Of a stretch of DNA of 64,000 bases, positions 29,544 through 38,308 are shown one piece after another (the stretch's first letter is position 1; every line of letters starts with the position of its first letter). The notes below the pieces were generated by a model. It was given only the letters and a program-made list of their open reading frames with translations, was not told the DNA's origin and searched no databases. The position numbers and the translations under genes were made by a program. Origin of the DNA: Pseudomonas koreensis (GTDB taxonomy: Bacteria > Pseudomonadota > Gammaproteobacteria > Pseudomonadales > Pseudomonadaceae); contig NZ_JAAQYM010000001.1 in NCBI RefSeq assembly GCF_012986595.1, positions 1,017,986 to 1,081,985 on the forward strand. Reading direction: 5' to 3'.

Positions 29544-31139
29544 TCAAGGCGCGGCCTCCGGCAAACCGTGATGGCGTTGCCACAACGCCCGGTAACGCTG
29601 CAGCTCTTGCTGCCAGTGTGCATCGTCCCAGCCCAGACGAGGCTGGCAGAGCTGGCGGATGGCGGCGAAATGCGCTTCGCCACCGCGCGCCAGCAACAGG
29701 CCCAGACGGGTACGGCGTAACAGCAAATCATCGAGGTGCAGCACCATTTCCGCCTCGCAGGCGAAGGCCAGCTCTGCCCACAGGGTGTCGGTATTGCCGA
29801 CGCTGGCGTGCCCCAGCTCGGTGATCAACTGCGCCAGCCTCGGCAGATCACGGCCGTGGCGTCCGGCCAGACGTCGCCACTGTTGCGGGCTGAGTCCGGG
29901 GATCGGCAGTGGCGCTACCGCGGCAAAAACCGCTGCGCCGTCATCTTCGAAATTGCGGCCAAGCATGTCGGCACAGGCCTTGAGCACTTCGATGGCTTGC
30001 GGGCGAAACGTGGTCAGTTTGCCGCCGGCCAGGGTCACGCAACCCGGCTCCCGCCACAGCACATGTTCACGGGTTTCATTCGACGGTTTGCCTTGCTGCT
30101 CACCCGCCGCACTGCCCACCACCGGGCGCACGCCCGACCAGGTCGACAGCACATCCGCCGCCGTCACTTCGGCACTTGGAAATTGTTGCGTGCAAGCCGC
30201 CAGCAGGTAGTCGAGTTCTTCGGCGCTGATGCTCGCGCTCTGGTCCAGGTTCTCGCGGTGATCGAGGTCAGTGGTGCCAACCACCGTCGCCCCTTCCCAC
30301 GGAAACACGAACACCGGACGCCGATCCCGTTCATGCAGAAAGGTGAACGCCTGGGCCACCGGCAAGCGCCAGCCCGGCAGCAATAAATGACTGCCACGCA
30401 GCGGGCGCAATTGCCTTGCCGCTTCTGTCGGTCGCAAGCGCTCCGCCCAGGCACCGGTGGCCACCGCGAGCACACCACAGCGCAGTTGTAGCGACGCACC
30501 GGCCTCACAATCCTCGACCTGAACCCCGCACACTCGCCCGTTTTCGCGCAGCAAATGTTCGACCCGCACACCGTTGAGCACCACCGCGCCATCGGCCCGC
30601 GCTTCGCTCAACACGCGCATCACCAGCCGTGCGTCATCGGTCAGCGCATCGACAAAACAGGTGCCGCCGAGCAGACCGTTTTCCTTCACCCCCGGCGCCA
30701 GAAACCGCAGTTGCTGCGCGTCATGAAAACGATGGCTGCGCCGTCCGGCCAAGGCGTCGTAAACCGACAACAAGCCGCCGAGCACACGCGGCCCGGGAAA
30801 GCCGCCGCGATAGTGCGGCATCATGAAACTCATCGGCTCCACCAGCCCCGGCGCTTCGTCGAGCAGACGCTGACGCTCGCGCACCGAATCGCGGGTCAGG
30901 CGCCACTGGCCCTTGGCGATGTAGCGCAAACCACCGTGGACCATTTTTGATGATCGACTGGAGGTGCCCCAGGCGAAATCCCGCTGCTCCAGCAGCAGAC
31001 AACGCCAGCCACGCCGCGCCGCTTCGCGCAGGATGCCGGCACCGCTGATGCCGCCGCCGATGACGATCAGATCCCAGGTCTCCTTGGCCAGCGTCGGCAA
31101 AATCTGCTGGCGCCATGCGGCATTCCAGTGCTGATTCAT
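29544..31139 (-). CDS. GlpD-like FAD-dependent glycerol-3-phosphate dehydrogenase homologue
   Basis: About 531 residues. Dinucleotide-binding motif [21 protein letters not shown] near the N terminus, then the GlpD stretches [37 protein letters not shown] and WSGVRPVV plus [14 protein letters not shown]. The C-terminal domain of typical GlpD is present. It oxidises sn-glycerol-3-phosphate or a derivative and feeds electrons to quinone at the membrane. The gene lacks the usual glpFK-glpR neighbours; instead it is coupled to an alkyl-DHAP-synthase-like gene (stop of that gene overlaps a GTG three codons upstream) and to an FGGY kinase, so the natural substrate may be a substituted glycerol phosphate. 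Confidence 0.85.
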   Translation of the reverse strand: MNQHWNAAWRQQILPTLAKETWDLIVIGGGISGAGILREAARRGWRCLLLEQRDFAWGTSSRSSKMVHGGLRYIAKGQWRLTRDSVRERQRLLDEAPGLVEPMSFMMPHYRGGFPGPRVLGGLLSVYDALAGRRSHRFHDAQQLRFLAPGVKENGLLGGTCFVDALTDDARLVMRVLSEARADGAVVLNGVRVEHLLRENGRVCGVQVEDCEAGASLQLRCGVLAVATGAWAERLRPTEAARQLRPLRGSHLLLPGWRLPVAQAFTFLHERDRRPVFVFPWEGATVVGTTDLDHRENLDQSASISAEELDYLLAACTQQFPSAEVTAADVLSTWSGVRPVVGSAAGEQQGKPSNETREHVLWREPGCVTLAGGKLTTFRPQAIEVLKACADMLGRNFEDDGAAVFAAVAPLPIPGLSPQQWRRLAGRHGRDLPRLAQLITELGHASVGNTDTLWAELAFACEAEMVLHLDDLLLRRTRLGLLLARGGEAHFAAIRQLCQPRLGWDDAHWQQELQRYRALWQRHHGLPEAAP

Positions 31140-31144
31140 GGCCG

Positions 31145-32740
31145 TCACTCCGACAACAGCGTGCCGGGGGTGAGGCGCCCGGCCGGATCGAAGTGCTTGC
31201 TCAGCGCCTGCAAGGTGTCCATCGCCAGCGCGCCTTTCTCGCGCAGCAGGTACGGCGCGTGATCCTTGCCGACGCCGTGCTGGTGGCTGATGGTGCCGTG
31301 GTTGTCGACGATGGTCTGGCTGGCCGCGTGCTTGAGCGCCTGCCAGCGCGCGAGCGTCGCCGGGTAATCCGCCGCCGGGCGAAACACGTAGGTGGTGTAG
31401 ATGCTCGAACCCTCGCCGTAGACGTGGGACAAATGGGTGAACACATGCACCCGCTCGCCCTGCGCCGCCAACGCGTCACGCAGGCTGTTTTCGATCAGGT
31501 TGAGCAGAGTGTCGACGTTGCTCCAGTCGGTGGCCGTTTCCAGGGTGTCGACCACGTAGCCGGCGTTCCACAGGTTCTCGCGCAGGTAGGGGAAACGGAA
31601 GCGGTTCTGCGCCCATTTCTTGCCGAGCAAGGTGCCGGTGAACACCCCGCCGAAGGCTTTCAGATGCTGGCGGGCCTGGCTCAGTGACAGCGCGTTTTGC
31701 CGACGATTGCCGGTCACGCCGAAGGTCAGCAGACACTTGCCCTCGCCCGCCCCGCGCAGGTTCAGATACTTTTCCAGCCAGGCGATTTGTTGCGGATGAC
31801 CGGCCAGCGCCAATTGCGTTTCGGTCTCCACGGCGTTGGACAAACGCAGCATCGACAGCGGCACGCGGGCCTGAGCGAGTTGGCGAATCGCTTGCAGTGC
31901 TTTGGTCCAGCTCGGCAGGAATACACCGTAAAAACGTTCGTCAGCGGGCAGTGCGCTGACCCGCACTTTGACCTCGGAAATGATCCCGAAACGGCCCTCG
32001 CAACCGAGCACCACTTCGCGCAGATCAGGCCCCGCCGCCGAGGCCGGGAACGTCGGAATGTCCAAGGGTCCGGCAAAGGTTTCCAGGGTGCCGCCAGCGA
32101 ACAATTGCTCGATGCGCCCATAACGCAACGACTGCTGACCACTGGAGCGACTGGCCACCCAACCGCCGAGCGTCGACAGCTCCCACGACTGCGGGAAATG
32201 CCCCAGCGTGTAGCCGCGAGCGCGCAGCTGACTTTCCACCTGCGGGCCACTGGCGCCGGGGCCGAACGTTGCCAACTGGCTCTGCTCATCGAGATCGATC
32301 AGGCGATTCATCCGCGCCAGCGACACCGTCACCACCGGCCGCATCGAATCGGGCGGATTGATGTGCCCGGCCACCGAGGTGCCGCCGCCGTAGGGAATCA
32401 GGCACAGGTCCTGCGCATGGGCCAGCGCCAGCAATTGGCGGATCTGCTCGGCAGTCTCGGGGAATGCCACCGCGTCGGGATAGATGCCCAGCGCGCCCTC
32501 GCGCAGCGCCAGCCAGTCCGGCAGGCTCTGACCCCGGGCATGCAGCAGGCGATCATGGGCGTCGACGCTGTACAAGGCGTGCGGCGCCAGCCGCGAGACC
32601 GGCACCCGCGCCAATGCCGCTTCAAGCGTGGCATCGGGCAGCGCGCGCCCGGCTCCCAGTCGTTCATGGAGAAAACTCGCGCCCTGGGCCGGCAGTTCGA
32701 CCACCGTGGTTGCATCTCCCCAGCCGTTCCAGCGTCGCAT
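31145..32740 (-). CDS. Alkyl-DHAP-synthase-like FAD-binding oxidoreductase
   Basis: 531 residues, PCMH-type FAD domain plus the FAD-oxidase C domain. The FAD stretch LCLIPYGGGTSVAGHINPP, then SLARMNRLIDLDEQ, RGYTLGHFPQSWELSTLGGW and LGCEGRFGIISEVKV follow eukaryotic AGPS almost block by block, and the C-terminal active-site histidines are kept in GTISHQHGVGKDHAPYL (AGPS has SHHHGVGK). EGSSIYTTYVFR also matches AGPS. In animals AGPS swaps the acyl group of acyl-DHAP for a fatty alcohol to make ether lipids. Here no DHAP acyltransferase is nearby, so a reverse, catabolic role is proposed. First gene of the operon, divergent from the AraC regulator. Confidence 0.85.
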   Translation of the reverse strand: MRRWNGWGDATTVVELPAQGASFLHERLGAGRALPDATLEAALARVPVSRLAPHALYSVDAHDRLLHARGQSLPDWLALREGALGIYPDAVAFPETAEQIRQLLALAHAQDLCLIPYGGGTSVAGHINPPDSMRPVVTVSLARMNRLIDLDEQSQLATFGPGASGPQVESQLRARGYTLGHFPQSWELSTLGGWVASRSSGQQSLRYGRIEQLFAGGTLETFAGPLDIPTFPASAAGPDLREVVLGCEGRFGIISEVKVRVSALPADERFYGVFLPSWTKALQAIRQLAQARVPLSMLRLSNAVETETQLALAGHPQQIAWLEKYLNLRGAGEGKCLLTFGVTGNRRQNALSLSQARQHLKAFGGVFTGTLLGKKWAQNRFRFPYLRENLWNAGYVVDTLETATDWSNVDTLLNLIENSLRDALAAQGERVHVFTHLSHVYGEGSSIYTTYVFRPAADYPATLARWQALKHAASQTIVDNHGTISHQHGVGKDHAPYLLREKGALAMDTLQALSKHFDPAGRLTPGTLLSE

Positions 32741-32951
32741 GCGTGTGTCCTTCTTCTGCAGTCTGATCAGTGATGTGGCAGGCCTCCATACTAGTCAGCG
32801 GCCGAAAAGTGTCACGGTCGCATCCGGCCAGTTCGAGTAGCCAATTGAGTCAAACGTCGCGCAAGTGCCAGCCATTTACTTTAGTCGGGGTTTCAAATTA
32901 CCTTTCAGCCATTCATTCGCTCACGCAGGCCTTGATCAAGGGAATTGGATC

Positions 32952-33968
32952 ATGCAATCGCTCGGCTTCACCTCCGTTCCGCCGCTGCTCAAATACGTGC
33001 GTCATGCCGAGCAACTGGGCATGGCCATCGAGCCGGCGCTGGCGGCGGCCGGTTTGCAGGCGCCGCAGTTGAGCGACAACAGCCTGCGCCTGCCGGGTGA
33101 GGTGCATGAGCGCCTGCTGGATTACTTCTGCGAACACTCGGGCGATCCGCTGTTCGGTCTCAACGCCGCGAACTTCGTGCTGCCCAATTCCTGGAGCGTG
33201 CTGGGTTACATCACCATGAACTGCGCGACCCTGGGTGAGGCCATGAGCCGGATCATGCCGTTCGAAAAACTGGTGGGCGACATGGGCGTCAGCCGCGCCG
33301 AGGTGCAGGACGGTCACGTGCACCTGATCTGGACGTGCCGCTACGAGCGCCCACGGATCCGCCGGCATCTGGTGGAAAACGTCCTCGGTTCGTGGCTGCA
33401 ATATGCGCGCTGGATCGCTGACACGCAGATGTCGCCAGCCGCTGTGTGGCTGGAACATCCATGCCCGACAGACGCCACACAGGCGCAGTACGAAGCGTTC
33501 TTCGATTGCCCGGTGTTATTCGAGCAGCCCTATTCCGCGCTGATCGTGCCGCTGCCTTATCTGCAATTGCCGTTACGCCAGGCCGACGCGCAATTGCTGC
33601 GCACGCTGGAAGAACACGCGATGGGGCTGATGGCGACGCTGGAAGATGCGTCGCTGGAACAACGGGTCAAAAGCATCCTGCGCCAGTTGCTCAAGGAAGG
33701 CTTGCCGCGCAAGGAACAGGTGGCCGAGCAGCTCGCGGTGTCGGTGCGCACGTTGCAACGGCAGTTGCATCAGGCGGGGACGTCGTATCAGCAGATTCTG
33801 GATGATTTGCGTCAGGAGCTGGCCGAGCATTATTTGCTCAACAGTACGTTGCCGATTCAGGACATTGCGCAGTATCTGGGATTTACCGAGCCACGGTCGT
33901 TTCACCGCACGTTCAAGAGCCGGCGCGGGATGCCGCCGGGGGAGTTTCGGCAGATGCATCGGGGGTGA
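32952..33968 (+). CDS. AraC-family regulator with arabinose-binding-like domain
   Basis: 338 residues. The N-terminal 190 residues form the Arabinose_bd-type sensor (LPNSWSVLGYITMNCATLGEAMSR region, as in OruR/ArgR-like regulators), and the C-terminal HTH_18 domain has VAEQLAVSVRTLQRQLHQAGTSYQQILDDLRQ and IAQYLGFTEPRSFHRTFKSRRGMPPGEFR. It is divergent from the AGPS-like/GlpD-like/kinase operon across about 210 bp and is its likely activator, with the substrate or a product as effector. The ATG at 32952 is used; a Met 29 codons upstream gives no family match. Confidence 0.88.
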   Translation: MQSLGFTSVPPLLKYVRHAEQLGMAIEPALAAAGLQAPQLSDNSLRLPGEVHERLLDYFCEHSGDPLFGLNAANFVLPNSWSVLGYITMNCATLGEAMSRIMPFEKLVGDMGVSRAEVQDGHVHLIWTCRYERPRIRRHLVENVLGSWLQYARWIADTQMSPAAVWLEHPCPTDATQAQYEAFFDCPVLFEQPYSALIVPLPYLQLPLRQADAQLLRTLEEHAMGLMATLEDASLEQRVKSILRQLLKEGLPRKEQVAEQLAVSVRTLQRQLHQAGTSYQQILDDLRQELAEHYLLNSTLPIQDIAQYLGFTEPRSFHRTFKSRRGMPPGEFRQMHRG

Positions 33969-33979
33969 TGCTGTCGGCC

Positions 33980-34075
33980 TCTTCGCGAGCAGGCTCGCTC
34001 CCACAGTTGATATAGGTTGTTCATCAGTTTGGTGTCCGCCGCCGACCCAATGTGGGAGCGAGCCTGCTCGCGAAG
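33980..34075. repeat. REP doublet, family C (GAGCAGGCTCGCTCCCAC)
   Basis: Inverted arms CTTCGCGAGCAGGCTCGCTC and their complement about 50 bases apart, directly after the AraC gene. Same family as 24309 and 41688. Confidence 0.9.
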
Positions 34076-34230
34076 GCGTCAGTGGGCGCAGCAGCGTCCG
34101 ACAGACAAATCGTCAAACCGTGGCGCACAACAAACACTTCACATCGTCCGTGTTTAAAGACACTCAGTGTTACGCCCTACTGCCTACAAATCCTTGCGCC
34201 ACTGCCTACGGCTACGCCAGAATCCGCCGG

Positions 34231-34436
34231 CTTGTGCGCCCCGGAGGCCGTCGGTAACTTGATTCCGTCACTGATTCCCAGTGATCGAGCTTAGCGGCTC
34301 GGCTACGTTCGCTCCCGGTTGCACAAGTAATTATCCAGTCAGGTATTTGCCTGCGCTTGATGGTGGCTGTGCGCATGGCACCTTCGGGTGCGCCGGGGTG
34401 GGATGCGACCGGTCCGCTAACTTGCGCACAGCTGCC
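34231..34436 (+). ncRNA. Multi-helix structured leader RNA upstream of the DUF6124 gene
   Basis: Several helices are visible on the plus strand: a closing stem CTTGTGC (34231-34237) with GCACAAG (34321-34327); an inner hairpin TCACTG / CAGTGA (34268-34284); CAGGTA-TT-TGCCTG (34340-34353); and a long outer stem GGTGGCTGTGCGCA (34362-34375) with TGCGCACAGCTGCC (34423-34436) that encloses GGCACC-TTCG-GGTGC. The last stem is followed by TCCCTTTT. This 200-base element is not coding in any convincing frame and lies 50 bases before the DUF6124 start. It may be a regulatory leader or an independent small RNA; no known motif comes to mind. Confidence 0.45.
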
Positions 34437-34486
34437 TCCCTTTTGCTTAGCGGCGAAATGGATGCGGCCTTACAAGGTACGCTCCC

Positions 34487-34852
34487 ATGTTCAAAGTTAC
34501 GCCCAACCCACCGCCCACCGACGCGGCCTCGCCCTACGCATCCCCCGAATCAAAGAAATTCCACGAAGCCGCCGAGCGCGCCCTCGACCACTATCTCGGC
34601 CCGCCGACGCCCGCCATCATGGCCACCCCGTACCAGCCCAATCGCCTCTACCAGGCCCACCCCGACAGCGGCACCGAACCGTTGCTGGCCGATGCCTGCG
34701 AAACCCTGGGCTCGGCCACCGTGATGCTCAACGACTTCGCCGGCCTGCTGGAAGGCTCGCATCGCAAGACCCTGCAAGGCATCGCGCAGGTGGTGATGGT
34801 GGCGGAAATCGCCGTCAACCGCGTGCTTGATCAGTTAGTGCCGACCGAGTAA
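34487..34852 (+). CDS. DUF6124 family protein (DUF3077-like)
   Basis: 121 residues. The N-terminal pattern MFKVTPNPP...SPYASPESKKFHEAAERALDHYL and the C-terminal LLADACETLGSATVMLNDFAGLLEG with VVMVAEIAVNRVLDQL are the hallmarks I recall for this Pseudomonas family. The protein is a short flexible head plus a helical C-terminal part, cytoplasmic, with no catalytic motif. Function unknown; members occur in several copies per fluorescens genome. AAGG lies 8 bases before the ATG. It is preceded by the structured element at 34231 and ends in a strong terminator, so it is a single-gene unit. Confidence 0.82.
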   Translation: MFKVTPNPPPTDAASPYASPESKKFHEAAERALDHYLGPPTPAIMATPYQPNRLYQAHPDSGTEPLLADACETLGSATVMLNDFAGLLEGSHRKTLQGIAQVVMVAEIAVNRVLDQLVPTE

Positions 34853-34853
34853 C

Positions 34854-34900
34854 AAAAAAGCCCGCGGCCAGACCTTAATGGTTGGGCAGCGGGCTTTTTT
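34854..34900. terminator. Terminator between the DUF6124 and glyoxalase-fold genes
   Basis: AAAAAAGCCCGC / GCGGGCTTTTTT perfect stem with a 23-base loop, bidirectional between convergent genes. Confidence 0.9.
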
Positions 34901-34912
34901 GTATGCCTCGGC

Positions 34913-35281
34913 TCAGACACTGATCGCGTTGGTGAACACCAGTCGATTCCCAAACGGATCCGCAATCGTCATGTCCTGACTGCCCCACGGCATCGCCTGA
35001 ATCTGCGGGTGCGAGAACTTGTAAGCCTTGGCCAGCAACTGCTGCTGAAACGCCTCCAGCTCATCGGTCTCGATGCGCAACGCCGAACCCGGCGTCGCAT
35101 CGCCATGATGTTCGGACAGGTGCAGCACGCATTCGCCACGCGACACCTGCACATACAACGGGAAGTTCGCTTCGAAGCGATGCTGCCAGTCGATCTTGAA
35201 GCCGAGGAAGTCGACGTAAAACTCTACGGCTTTGGCTTCATCGAAGATCCGCAGGATCGGGGTGGTTTTGCCGAAGCTCAT
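34913..35281 (-). CDS. Glyoxalase-fold protein (VOC superfamily)
   Basis: 122 residues, one VOC (glyoxalase/bleomycin-resistance) domain made of two beta-alpha-beta-beta-beta units. Visible are TPILRIFDEAKAVEFYVDFLGFKIDWQHRFE, ECVLHLSEHHGDATPGSALRI and the closing SQDMTIADPFGNRLVFT. His in LSEHHG and the acidic residues near IETDELEAF could bind a metal or ligand. It may be a binding or resistance protein or an isomerase; the reaction cannot be read. I start it at MSFGKTTPILR, after which the VOC fold begins at once. Confidence 0.82.
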   Translation of the reverse strand: MSFGKTTPILRIFDEAKAVEFYVDFLGFKIDWQHRFEANFPLYVQVSRGECVLHLSEHHGDATPGSALRIETDELEAFQQQLLAKAYKFSHPQIQAMPWGSQDMTIADPFGNRLVFTNAISV

Positions 35282-35390
35282 GGGGTGCTCCCTGACTGGT
35301 TGGCCCCACCGTGTAGACGGGGTAGATGTCAGCAATTCGGCTTGTTGATGGCTTTCTTTAATTGCACAGTGCCACTATGAGACACAGATC

Positions 35391-35466
35391 AAAAGATCGC
35401 AGCCTTCGGCAGCTCCTACATTGGAATGCGATCTCCTGTAGGAGCTGCCGAAGGCTGCGATCTTTT
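35391..35466. repeat. REP doublet, family A
   Basis: AAAAGATCGCAGCCTTCGGC and its inverted copy 30 bases on, between the glyoxalase-fold gene start and the end of the D-aminoacylase gene. It probably serves as 3' punctuation for the latter. Confidence 0.9.
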
Positions 35467-35479
35467 GGCGTCATCACAA

Positions 35480-36937
35480 TCAACGAAAACCTTCGCGCAA
35501 ATCCCCTTCCCGCGCCAGAAACCGCCCTTCCCGGCGCCCCTTCGCCTGCCCGTCGCGATAGCTCAACACGCCATTGACCCACACCCCATCAATGCCCTGC
35601 GCCGCCTGCTGCGGATCATGGAAATCCGCCACATCCCGCACCGTCGCCGGATCGAACAACACCAGATCCGCCCAATAGCCTTCACGAATCTCGCCGCGCC
35701 CCTTTAAGCCAAAGCGCGCCGCCGACAGACCGGTCATCTTGTGCACGGCGGTATGCAGCGGAAACAGCCCGACATCGCGACTGAAATGTCCCAATACCCG
35801 TGGGAAAGCGCCCCACAGGCGTGGATGCGGGAACGGGTCTTCCGGCAGTCCGTCAGAACCGACCATCGACAGTGGATGCGCGAGGATTTTTCGTACGTCC
35901 GCCTCGTCCATGCCGTAGTACACCGCGCCCGCCGGTTGCAGGCGCTTGGCCGCTTCGAGCAGTGGCATGTTCCATTGGGCAGCGATGTCGATCAGGTCGC
36001 GACCGCTGACATGCGGGTGCGGCGTTGACCAGGTGATGGTGATGCGATGGGCATCAGTGACTTGCTTCAGATCCAGGGTCGAAGAACTCGCCGCGTAGGG
36101 ATAGCAATCGCAGCCCACGTGCTGGGTTTTCGCGGCTTCCTCCAGCGCCGCAAGCAACTGCGGACTGCGCCCCCAGTTGCCGACACCGGCGCATTTGAGG
36201 TGGGAGATGATCACCGGCGACTGCGCGTGGCGGCCGATGCTGAACGCTTCTTCCATCGCCTCCAGCACCGGTTCGAATTCACTGCGCAGGTGGGTGGTGT
36301 ACACCGCGCCGAATGCCGTCAGTTCTTCAGTCAGTTGCTGCACTTCGTCGGTGGAGGCGTTGAAGGCGCTGGCGTAGGCCAGGCCTGTGGATAACCCGAG
36401 CGCGCCGGCTTCAAGGCTTTCGCGCAATTGCTCGCGCATGGCAGCGATTTCATCTGGCGTGGCGGTGCGGAACAGGTCGTCGAGGTGATTGCTGCGCAGC
36501 GCCGTGTGGCCGACCAGTGCGGCGACGTTGAGCGTGGTGTTGGCCGCTTCGACGGCCGCGCGGTAATCGCTGAAGCGCGGATAAACGAAGGCTTCCGCCG
36601 TACCCAGCAGGTTCATCGGATCCGGCGGATTGCCCTTCAATCTGACCGGCGAGGCGCTGATCCCACAGTTGCCGACAATCACTGTGGTCACGCCCTGGCT
36701 GAGCTTGGGCAGCATCTCGGGTTGGCGGATGACCACCGTGTCGTCGTGGGTGTGCACGTCGATGAACCCCGGCGCCAGCACGCGACCGGCGGCGTCGATT
36801 TCCTCGCTGGCGCGGGCATCGTGCAAGTCGCCGATGCGCTCGATGCGCCCGTTGAGAATCGCCACGTCGGCGCGGTAGCCGGGTGTGTTGCTGCCATCGA
36901 TGACCAGGGCGTTGCGAATCAGCGTGTCGTACTGCAT
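35480..36937 (-). CDS. N-acyl-D-amino-acid deacylase (D-aminoacylase) family amidohydrolase
   Basis: 485 residues, amidohydrolase-superfamily barrel with small beta domains at both ends. The metal motif APGFIDVHTHDD (HxHxD, about residues 57-68) and the metal-binding Cys in TTVIVGNCGISASPV match D-aminoacylase. Further ligands lie in AALVGHTALR, SHLKCAG and MVGSDGLPEDPFPHPRLWG (Asp of the barrel end). It hydrolyses N-acyl-D-amino acids or a related N-acylated compound. GGGAGA lies 7 bases before the ATG, and the gap to the YdcF-like gene upstream is only 25 bases, so it reads as the last gene of the carbamoyltransferase operon, an unusual setting. Confidence 0.9.
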   Translation of the reverse strand: MQYDTLIRNALVIDGSNTPGYRADVAILNGRIERIGDLHDARASEEIDAAGRVLAPGFIDVHTHDDTVVIRQPEMLPKLSQGVTTVIVGNCGISASPVRLKGNPPDPMNLLGTAEAFVYPRFSDYRAAVEAANTTLNVAALVGHTALRSNHLDDLFRTATPDEIAAMREQLRESLEAGALGLSTGLAYASAFNASTDEVQQLTEELTAFGAVYTTHLRSEFEPVLEAMEEAFSIGRHAQSPVIISHLKCAGVGNWGRSPQLLAALEEAAKTQHVGCDCYPYAASSSTLDLKQVTDAHRITITWSTPHPHVSGRDLIDIAAQWNMPLLEAAKRLQPAGAVYYGMDEADVRKILAHPLSMVGSDGLPEDPFPHPRLWGAFPRVLGHFSRDVGLFPLHTAVHKMTGLSAARFGLKGRGEIREGYWADLVLFDPATVRDVADFHDPQQAAQGIDGVWVNGVLSYRDGQAKGRREGRFLAREGDLREGFR

Positions 36938-36962
36938 GTCTGTCTCCCGGCAGGAGTCAGCG

Positions 36963-37601
36963 TCAACTCCTGCCCTTGATCAAATGGTGATCGAAGCCTT
37001 GCTCCACCAGATACCGCCAGGCCACCTGAACCTCATCGGGGATGGCTTGCTCGACCTGAAACCCCAGCGCAGGGTAAACCATGATGCGGTGCACATCGCC
37101 GACCATTTCGTCGATCAGGCCCAAGACCCCGATCAGGTTGCTGACGTCATCGGGAAAACGGAACGACGGCGCATCCACCCAGGCTTCCAGGCCCGGCCAT
37201 TGCACGGGCAAGGTCAATGCCACGCGCCGGATCGAATTGGGCTTGGTTAGAAAGGTCGCGCGGCGCACGTCGGGAAACAGCGCTCGGGCAAACGCGATGT
37301 TTTCGGCAAAATTGGTCGCGCGGGTTTCCAGGGTGAACTGCGCCGCCTTCACCCCTTGCGCCAGGGCCCGTTGGGCAAAAATATCGGCTTCGGTGCGTGC
37401 CCACAAATGCTTCGTCCAGTTGCCGGTATTGCCAGTGAACAACAGGTGGGGGGCCACGCCGTCTTTCAACAGTTGGCAGGCGTAATCGCAGACCCGCAGG
37501 TCGTAGGAGCCGCAGACCACGATCAGTTCACAAGCGCTGTGCTGGCGCCCCGCACCGAGGAATTGCCATAGCACGCTGGCGTGCTGCAAGGTCAGTGTCA
37601 T
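36963..37601 (-). CDS. YdcF-like DUF218 protein
   Basis: 212 residues without a membrane anchor, like E. coli YdcF rather than SanA/ElyC. The DUF218 core is seen as ELIVVCGSYDLRVCDYACQLLKDGVAPHLLFTGNTGNWTK, the motif RTEADIFAQRALAQGV and the segment ETRATNFAENIAFARALFPD (E..AxNTxEN-like). E. coli YdcF binds S-adenosylmethionine, but no reaction is known. The start overlaps the stop of the HAD gene (ATGA at 37598-37601), so the two are co-translated. The family acts on small soluble molecules; here it is probably one step in the carbamoyltransferase pathway. Confidence 0.8.
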   Translation of the reverse strand: MTLTLQHASVLWQFLGAGRQHSACELIVVCGSYDLRVCDYACQLLKDGVAPHLLFTGNTGNWTKHLWARTEADIFAQRALAQGVKAAQFTLETRATNFAENIAFARALFPDVRRATFLTKPNSIRRVALTLPVQWPGLEAWVDAPSFRFPDDVSNLIGVLGLIDEMVGDVHRIMVYPALGFQVEQAIPDEVQVAWRYLVEQGFDHHLIKGRS

Positions 37602-38308
37602 GGCCGGGCGAACCTCCGGCTCGGTTGCTCGCTGATGTACAGCGCACCGTCGGCGTAACCGTGCGCGCCCCTGCCGTTCAACGCCAGCGCAAGCTGGGTG
37701 AAATCGGCATACGTGCCGGCGGCGCCATGCGCGGTCAGCGTCGGGTCGTCGCCAATGCCGATACAAAGGGCGCCGCTGCTGACTGCCGACTGCACACCGC
37801 TGACGGAGTCTTCGAAGACCAGGCATTCGTCGCTTTGTCGGCCCAGGTGGGCCGCCGCCAGGCGATAAGGATCGGGCGCCGGTTTGCCGCGGTGCACGTC
37901 GTCGCGGCAGATGATGCTGTCGAACGCCGACGTCAGGTCGTGTTGCTGCAACACGTGTTCGACCCGCGCCCGCCAGCTGCTGGTGACCAGCGCCAGGGGC
38001 ACGGCGTGCTCGCGGAGTCGAGCGATCAACGTCGCGACGCCCGGCACCAGCGCACAGTTCGACACCTGCTCGATGGCGTCGACTTCACGCTTGATCGCCA
38101 CCCGCTGCGCTTCGTCGAAGTCAGCAAACAGCGCCTTGAGGGTATAGCCGCCGGGACGGCCGTGGATGTGCTCGTCGATGAACGCCTGATCGACGCTGAC
38201 TCCGTAATGGCGCGCCACGGTGGTCCAGGCGCGCTCGATCACCTCGCGCGACTGGATCAGTACGCCGTCCATGTCAAAGCAGACGGCTGTAAACGTTTGT
38301 TGTGCCAT
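37598..38308 (-). CDS. HAD-superfamily phosphatase (subfamily IA)
   Basis: 236 residues. HAD motif I VCFDMDGVLIQS near the N terminus, motif II in LVTSSWRARVEHVL, Lys of motif III in HRGKPAPDPYRLAAAHLG and motif IV ECLVFEDSVSGVQSA, so all four loops are intact. The helical cap between motifs I and II fits phosphoglycolate-phosphatase or beta-phosphoglucomutase-like members. It likely dephosphorylates a small sugar or polyol phosphate. It overlaps the MFS gene by 35 bases upstream and the YdcF-like gene by 4 bases downstream. Start chosen at MAQQTFTAVCF. Confidence 0.87.
   Translation of the reverse strand: MAQQTFTAVCFDMDGVLIQSREVIERAWTTVARHYGVSVDQAFIDEHIHGRPGGYTLKALFADFDEAQRVAIKREVDAIEQVSNCALVPGVATLIARLREHAVPLALVTSSWRARVEHVLQQHDLTSAFDSIICRDDVHRGKPAPDPYRLAAAHLGRQSDECLVFEDSVSGVQSAVSSGALCIGIGDDPTLTAHGAAGTYADFTQLALALNGRGAHGYADGALYISEQPSRRFARP

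Noticed and set aside
27877..29571. Plus-strand open frame of 564 codons opposite the FGGY kinase
   Set aside because: Arg/His/Gln-rich antisense shadow with no family features; the minus strand carries the full FGGY motifs.
34142..34260. Short plus-strand open frames in the DUF6124 leader
   Set aside because: No ribosome sites, and the frames end or start inside the proposed RNA stems; RNA structure explains the region better than coding.
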